DNA of 9,549 bases. Origin: DATEMK01 sp035275625 (GTDB taxonomy: Bacteria > Bacteroidota > Bacteroidia > AKYH767-A > OLB10). The DNA lies in assembly GCA_035275625.1 (NCBI GenBank), contig DATEMK010000522.1, positions 1 to 9,549 of the forward strand. The letters are read 5' to 3'. Under the pieces are notes generated by a model. It was not told the origin of the DNA and ran no database searches. It was given only the letters and a program-made list of their open reading frames with translations. Positions 6,762 through 9,549 of the stretch are shown piece after piece. Every line of letters begins with the position of its first letter. Position 1 is the stretch's first letter. The position numbers and the translations under genes are program-made.

Positions 6762-7808
6762 TTAATTGTTTTCTAAAAATGATTTTCCTGAATCACTTAC
6801 ATGATATATTACATATATTCCATTTTTTTCTTTATCAAGCAACCGCAGTTCAGTAATCCGTGAGGTTAAGCCAGCTCTTTGTGTGTTTATAACGGCATCA
6901 GAAGCATTCCATAATTCTTGAAATTCATTTTTCATTTCTTTTTTAATGGCTTCCCGTTCATTAAAACCTTCATTGATTTTATTAAGCAGCCATTTAATCG
7001 CATTATGCTCATTGGGTACGTTGGTTTTAATATGTTTCAAATAATAATCAATCTCTTCCTGACTGAGACTTTGTTCAAAGGAGGAATTATCCAAAGAAGG
7101 ATTTGAAATTTCAGCGAACTCAACTCCTGATTGGGTTAGTCCTAAAAGAATTTTGCCTTTTCTGCTTTCTATATCAACATTTATAAACTTTAATAATGAC
7201 ATTGCACCATCAAGCAGTGAATCTTTTCTGGAATAAACCAAAAACTGTGACTTATATCGTGTCTGGCTCTTCTTTTCCATATCAGGCAAACCGGCAGAAA
7301 TTTTTTCGCTTCGTGTTTTAGAGAGTTTTATTTCATAGTTCTGAATCGCATAATTTATTTTAACAGCGAATTGAAGTGCTTTGTTAAGAAAATTGTCCAT
7401 CTCTATGTACTTATCATTTTCCAATTCTTTATAAAGCACGCGGAGTCCAATTTTTACAGGCAATATTTTATTGATTTGTCCCCATATCCACATTTGTTTG
7501 GGTTCATTGTCGGCTGATGTTAAAACTATACCGGATGGATCAGGATAGGGAACCGTTTGAGGGTGAGAAGTGATATTGTTTATTCTGTAGGTTTCCCATT
7601 TGCTTTCAATAGTGTTATTCTGTTTAGTTTCAGGTATGGACTCAGATTCAATATTGTTTGAAATTGGTTTTGCATCCGATGTTTCTAAATGAATTTGATT
7701 CTCGATAGCCACATTTACAAATTGGGATATTGAATTATAATCACCCTTATTAATTAAATCCTGGATTGATTCTGCATGTTTTTGATTAATGTCAATTACA
7801 TATTTCAT
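6762..7808 (-). CDS. RHH-like and winged-helix-like protein, first gene of the operon
   Basis: This 348-residue protein is first in the operon. Residues 1-42 (MKYVIDINQKHAESIQDLI, then YNSISQFVNVAIENQI) fit a ribbon-helix-helix shape, a beta strand followed by two helices, as found in small dimeric DNA-binding proteins. A low-complexity linker rich in Ser, Asn and Glu follows (about 43-75). The middle (about 80-260) is a mixed helical domain I cannot place. The end (about 285-346) reads as a winged helix: helices around MKNEFQELWNASDAV, a recognition-type helix TQRAGLTSRITELR, then a wing ending YVIYHVSDSGKSFL. Two DNA-binding ends suggest either an autoregulator of the operon or the site-recognition subunit for the ATPase. 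Its promoter region contains repeated ACTTTA-type motifs that could be its targets. The ATG at 7808 is the first in the frame and is preceded by stops. No Shine-Dalgarno sequence is obvious. Confidence 0.82.
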   Translation of the reverse strand: MKYVIDINQKHAESIQDLINKGDYNSISQFVNVAIENQIHLETSDAKPISNNIESESIPETKQNNTIESKWETYRINNITSHPQTVPYPDPSGIVLTSADNEPKQMWIWGQINKILPVKIGLRVLYKELENDKYIEMDNFLNKALQFAVKINYAIQNYEIKLSKTRSEKISAGLPDMEKKSQTRYKSQFLVYSRKDSLLDGAMSLLKFINVDIESRKGKILLGLTQSGVEFAEISNPSLDNSSFEQSLSQEEIDYYLKHIKTNVPNEHNAIKWLLNKINEGFNEREAIKKEMKNEFQELWNASDAVINTQRAGLTSRITELRLLDKEKNGIYVIYHVSDSGKSFLENN

Positions 7809-7821
7809 TACCTAGTTATCT

Positions 7822-7882
7822 ATACTTTAGTAAAATTTTGTGCAATATTACTACACTTTATTTGTAAAATCAAGTAAAGTAT
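7822..7882. promoter_or_regulatory. Repeated ACTTTA motifs around the operon promoter, possible operator
   Basis: ATACTTTAGT (7822-7831), ACACTTTA (7853-7860, same orientation, 31 bases on) and AGTAAAGTAT (7873-7882, inverted; 9 of 10 matching the first) frame the predicted -33 and -7 boxes and the start site. Short repeated half-sites are typical of ribbon-helix-helix operators, and the first gene encodes such a domain. The AT-rich background makes chance similarity possible. Confidence 0.4.
7843..7873 (-). promoter_or_regulatory. Predicted Bacteroidota-type promoter of the four-gene operon
   Basis: Read on the - strand, TTG (7873-7871), 20 bases, then TAATATTG (7850-7843), one mismatch from TAnnTTTG. 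Transcription would begin near 7836, giving a leader of about 28 bases before the ATG at 7808. The spacing equals that of the ada promoter. Confidence 0.45.
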
Positions 7883-7883
7883 C

Positions 7884-8221
7884 TAATATTTTGTTAAAAT
7901 GTTTTTATTTAATGCATAAGTAAATGAAAATCATTGACTTTATTTATATTGAAGTTTAAATTCCTTTTTTGAATACCATGGCTGAAGCCGATTGATTTGT
8001 TGATTTTATTCTCCGCCATGAATGGCGGAGTTAATGGTTGTTTTTTTTAACTGTTGATGCGAAGGGACTGTCTACTAAAACAGATGCAGCTGAAAAACCC
8101 CTAACCCTCTCCGATAATCCTGATAATTATCTGGACGGGATAAATGCCGGGAGCAAAGGAATGAGATGTTGGAAGATTAAAAGATACTGCGGAAAATCAA
8201 AAAAGCATCAATAGAACACCA
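7884..8221. other. Intergenic stretch with no supported gene
   Basis: This stretch separates the end of ada from the operon promoter. It holds the hairpin element at 7980-8048 and otherwise AT-rich sequence. An open frame of 58 codons on the + strand (TTG at 8038 to TAG at 8214) has no ATG start, no ribosome site and no recognised similarity, and is not called. No tRNA, riboswitch or clear - strand terminator for ada is seen. Confidence 0.6.
7980..8048 (+). repeat. Intergenic palindromic element with terminator-like hairpin
   Basis: GGCTGAAGCC (7980-7989) is followed by CTCCGCCAT (8011-8019) and ATGGCGGAG (8022-8030), a perfect 9-base inverted repeat with a 2-base centre, then a run of eight T (8041-8048). 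In shape it is a + strand terminator, but no + strand gene precedes it. The GGCTGAAGCC start recurs exactly at 9423-9432. I recall this kind of GGCT-AAGCC plus CTCCGCC/GGCGGAG unit as a dispersed intergenic element in Bacteroidota. Confidence 0.55.
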
Positions 8222-9289
8222 TTATACCGCTGCCCCGTATTTTATTTTCAACTGTTTGTTCTGTTGTTCATGCTCGAGCAGCCATTTCTTTCTCCACAAA
8301 CCTCCGCCATATCCCGTTAAATGTCCGTCAGAACCTATCACACGATGACAGGGAATAATGATCGCAATGCGGTTCATACCGTTTGCATTCGCAACAGCAC
8401 GAACAGCTTTCGGTTTTTTAATGGCATTCGCCTGCTGCTGGTAACTGCGTGTTGAACCGTAAGAAATAGTTTGCAATTCTTTCCATACCTGCTGCTGAAA
8501 TTCAGAGCCTGGAGTAAATAAAGGAACAGTAAACTCTTTTCGGGCACCTTCAAAATATTCATTGAGCTGCTGGCGGAGCAAAACAAAATGCTTGTTCTCT
8601 GCCTGGACAATTGTGGCATTTAATATTCTTGTCAAAGTTTTAAACTCTGTTTCGAGCATTCTTCTGTCGCTGAATTCGAGGAGGCAAATCCCTTGTTCCG
8701 TTGCACAGGCAATCATGGGCCCTACCGGGGTTTCCAGGCGGGTAAGGTTTATAATTCCTTTCTCTTTACTATTGGAAGGCGAAACACCCATCACAGATTT
8801 GAACGAGTCATTAAAGCCGCTCAGTGATTCATATCCGGTTTCATACGCGACAGAAGTAAGCGGTTCACCGTTTTGTATTTTTTTGAATGCAGTATTGATG
8901 CGAAGCATGCGCTGGTATGAATGAAATGTGATTCCATGATTTTTCTTAAACCACCTTCGGATCTTAGCCGGTTCAATTCCCCGCGTACGTAAATCATAAT
9001 CTTTAAATTTTTTCGCAGGATTACCGTTCACTTCATTCAGGATTTTTCGGATATAGTTAGGGGTTTCTCCGAGTTTTTCGAGAGGATAACACACTTTGCA
9101 CGGCCTGTAACCATGCAGGATGGCATCTTTGGATGTTTTATAAAACGCTACGTTTTCTTTTTTAGGTTTGCGCGCTGTGCAGCCGGGACGGCAAAAAATG
9201 CCCGTTGTTTTAACTGCAACCACGAACAACCCTTCATAGGAAGTATCTTTCTCAACAAGCGCTTTATACATTACTCTTTCAGTCAGCAT
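8222..9289 (-). CDS. ada: Ada: bifunctional methylphosphotriester / O6-methylguanine repair protein and regulator
   Basis: Ada removes methyl groups from alkylated DNA by irreversible transfer to its own cysteines and, once methylated, activates repair genes. The 355 residues show all three parts in order. The N-terminal zinc domain has C33, C37, C64 and C67 (FCRPGC and RPCKVC), with C33 the expected phosphotriester acceptor. An AraC-type helix-turn-helix spans about 100-170 (SVAYETGYESLSGFNDSFKS). A C-terminal methyltransferase has PCHRVIG at 313-319 with C314 the O6-methylguanine acceptor. Length and order match E. coli Ada. The ATG at 9289 is 14 bases below the predicted start site; another Met is at residue 7. 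Its G+C content is visibly higher than that of the neighbouring operon, consistent with a resident gene next to acquired DNA. It is transcribed in the same direction as the operon, 413 bases away, but has its own promoter. Autoregulation by methylated Ada is expected from the family; no Ada box was identified. Confidence 0.95.
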   Translation of the reverse strand: MLTERVMYKALVEKDTSYEGLFVVAVKTTGIFCRPGCTARKPKKENVAFYKTSKDAILHGYRPCKVCYPLEKLGETPNYIRKILNEVNGNPAKKFKDYDLRTRGIEPAKIRRWFKKNHGITFHSYQRMLRINTAFKKIQNGEPLTSVAYETGYESLSGFNDSFKSVMGVSPSNSKEKGIINLTRLETPVGPMIACATEQGICLLEFSDRRMLETEFKTLTRILNATIVQAENKHFVLLRQQLNEYFEGARKEFTVPLFTPGSEFQQQVWKELQTISYGSTRSYQQQANAIKKPKAVRAVANANGMNRIAIIIPCHRVIGSDGHLTGYGGGLWRKKWLLEHEQQNKQLKIKYGAAV

Positions 9290-9309
9290 CCGGTTATATT
9301 TTTAAGATG

Positions 9310-9340
9310 CAAAGTTAACTCCATTGCAAAAGTTTAACAA
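9310..9340 (-). promoter_or_regulatory. Predicted Bacteroidota-type promoter of ada
   Basis: On the - strand, TTG (9340-9338), 20 bases, then TAACTTTG (9317-9310), a full match to the -7 consensus TAnnTTTG. Transcription would begin near 9303, about 14 bases before the ATG. This is the clearest of the three promoters here and supports a Bacteroidota origin. Confidence 0.65.
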
Positions 9341-9408
9341 CCGAAAAATGGACAACTATTTTTTCAAAACAAAAAACCAGGGTGGGGTGCAAAGAAAAAT
9401 CAGTAGTC

Positions 9409-9432
9409 CCGGGCATCCGCCCGGCTGAAGCC
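9409..9432. repeat. Hairpin and GGCTGAAGCC element
   Basis: CCGGGC (9409-9414) pairs with GCCCGG (9419-9424) around ATCC. It runs directly into GGCTGAAGCC (9423-9432), an exact second copy of the 10-mer at 7980-7989. It lies in the gene-free stretch upstream of ada, with no associated gene. Confidence 0.5.
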
Positions 9433-9501
9433 AGTCGGACGGGGAATCGAACTGCCATCCAGAGTTTAGGAAACAAGGGTGTCCGAAAAGATGAATATTT
9501 C

Positions 9502-9515
9502 GTCCCTGACGGGAC
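9502..9515. repeat. GTCCC-TGAC-GGGAC hairpin element
   Basis: GTCCC (9502-9506) and GGGAC (9511-9515) form a short hairpin, preceded by AATATTTC and followed near the window end by ATTCTACCAA. This arrangement (ATATTTCGTCCC ... GGGACTTT ... TTCTACCAA) resembles an intergenic repeat I recall from many Bacteroidota genomes. Only one unit is inside the window; further copies may lie to the right. Confidence 0.5.
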
Positions 9516-9549
9516 TTTCAGAAGGCTGATCGTCTTTGTATTCTACCAA

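Noticed and set aside
7822..7882. CRISPR-like short repeats
   Set aside because: The motifs are only 8-10 bases, of mixed orientation and unequal spacing; operator half-sites fit better.
8041..8048. Terminator of ada
   Set aside because: The T run follows the hairpin on the + strand, whereas ada is transcribed on the - strand. On that strand the hairpin is followed by A-rich, mixed sequence.
8038..8214. 58-codon open frame in the ada-operon gap
   Set aside because: It has no ATG start, starts inside a T run after a hairpin, and gives no recognisable product. Its composition is somewhat protein-like, so a gene remnant is possible but not supported.
8562..8924. 120-codon open frame on the + strand inside ada
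   Set aside because: It is antisense to well-conserved Ada sequence and has no domain features.
8222..9289. Ada as part of the Vsr/ATPase system
   Set aside because: It is a common resident repair gene with its own consensus promoter and different base composition; its closeness is probably coincidental.

Overview
The window is AT-rich DNA that most likely comes from a member of the Bacteroidota. Three upstream regions carry the phylum's promoter form (TTTG or TTG, 19-20 bases, then a TAnnTTTG-like -7 box). Ribosome binding sites are weak or absent, and the Ada protein is of the three-domain type. Intergenic hairpin elements also look like those common in this phylum; that last point is recalled, not searched.

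Layout. Positions 2-1222 (+) encode a multi-spanning membrane protein whose 5' end runs off the window. A short intergenic stretch follows, with a GC-rich hairpin and a rho-independent terminator. Positions 1486-2962 (+) hold a Vsr-type endonuclease overlapped by a C5-cytosine DNA methyltransferase. The methyltransferase is interrupted by an in-frame TGA at codon 279, inside conserved motif IX. Converging on it from the other strand is a tight four-gene operon, 7808 to 2953 (-). In order of transcription it encodes a 348-residue protein with a ribbon-helix-helix-like start and winged-helix-like end, a 663-residue GHKL ATPase of the MutL/MORC-related (paraMORC) kind, an unrecognised 331-residue protein, and a 261-residue DUF6339-like protein. 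The last two overlap by ATGA. After a 413-base intergenic region comes ada (9289-8222, -) with its own promoter, then a gene-free end rich in hairpins.

Interpretation. Vsr, a C5 methyltransferase and a GHKL ATPase together match the kind of restriction-modification neighbourhood in which prokaryotic MORC-like ATPases were first described (Iyer, Abhiman and Aravind, 2008). The locus is therefore probably an anti-phage or DNA-modification system. The methyltransferase would mark self DNA and Vsr would repair T:G mismatches left by m5C deamination. The ATPase, with its three partners, would sense or act on foreign DNA. No helicase and no obvious restriction nuclease is visible, so the effector is unknown; the 331- and 261-residue proteins are the candidates. 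The nonsense codon in the methyltransferase raises the question of whether the system is dead, works without modification, or shows a sequencing error. Upstream of the operon, repeated ACTTTA-type motifs surround the predicted promoter and could be the operator of the first gene's product. A 9-bp inverted repeat overlaps the predicted vsr promoter.
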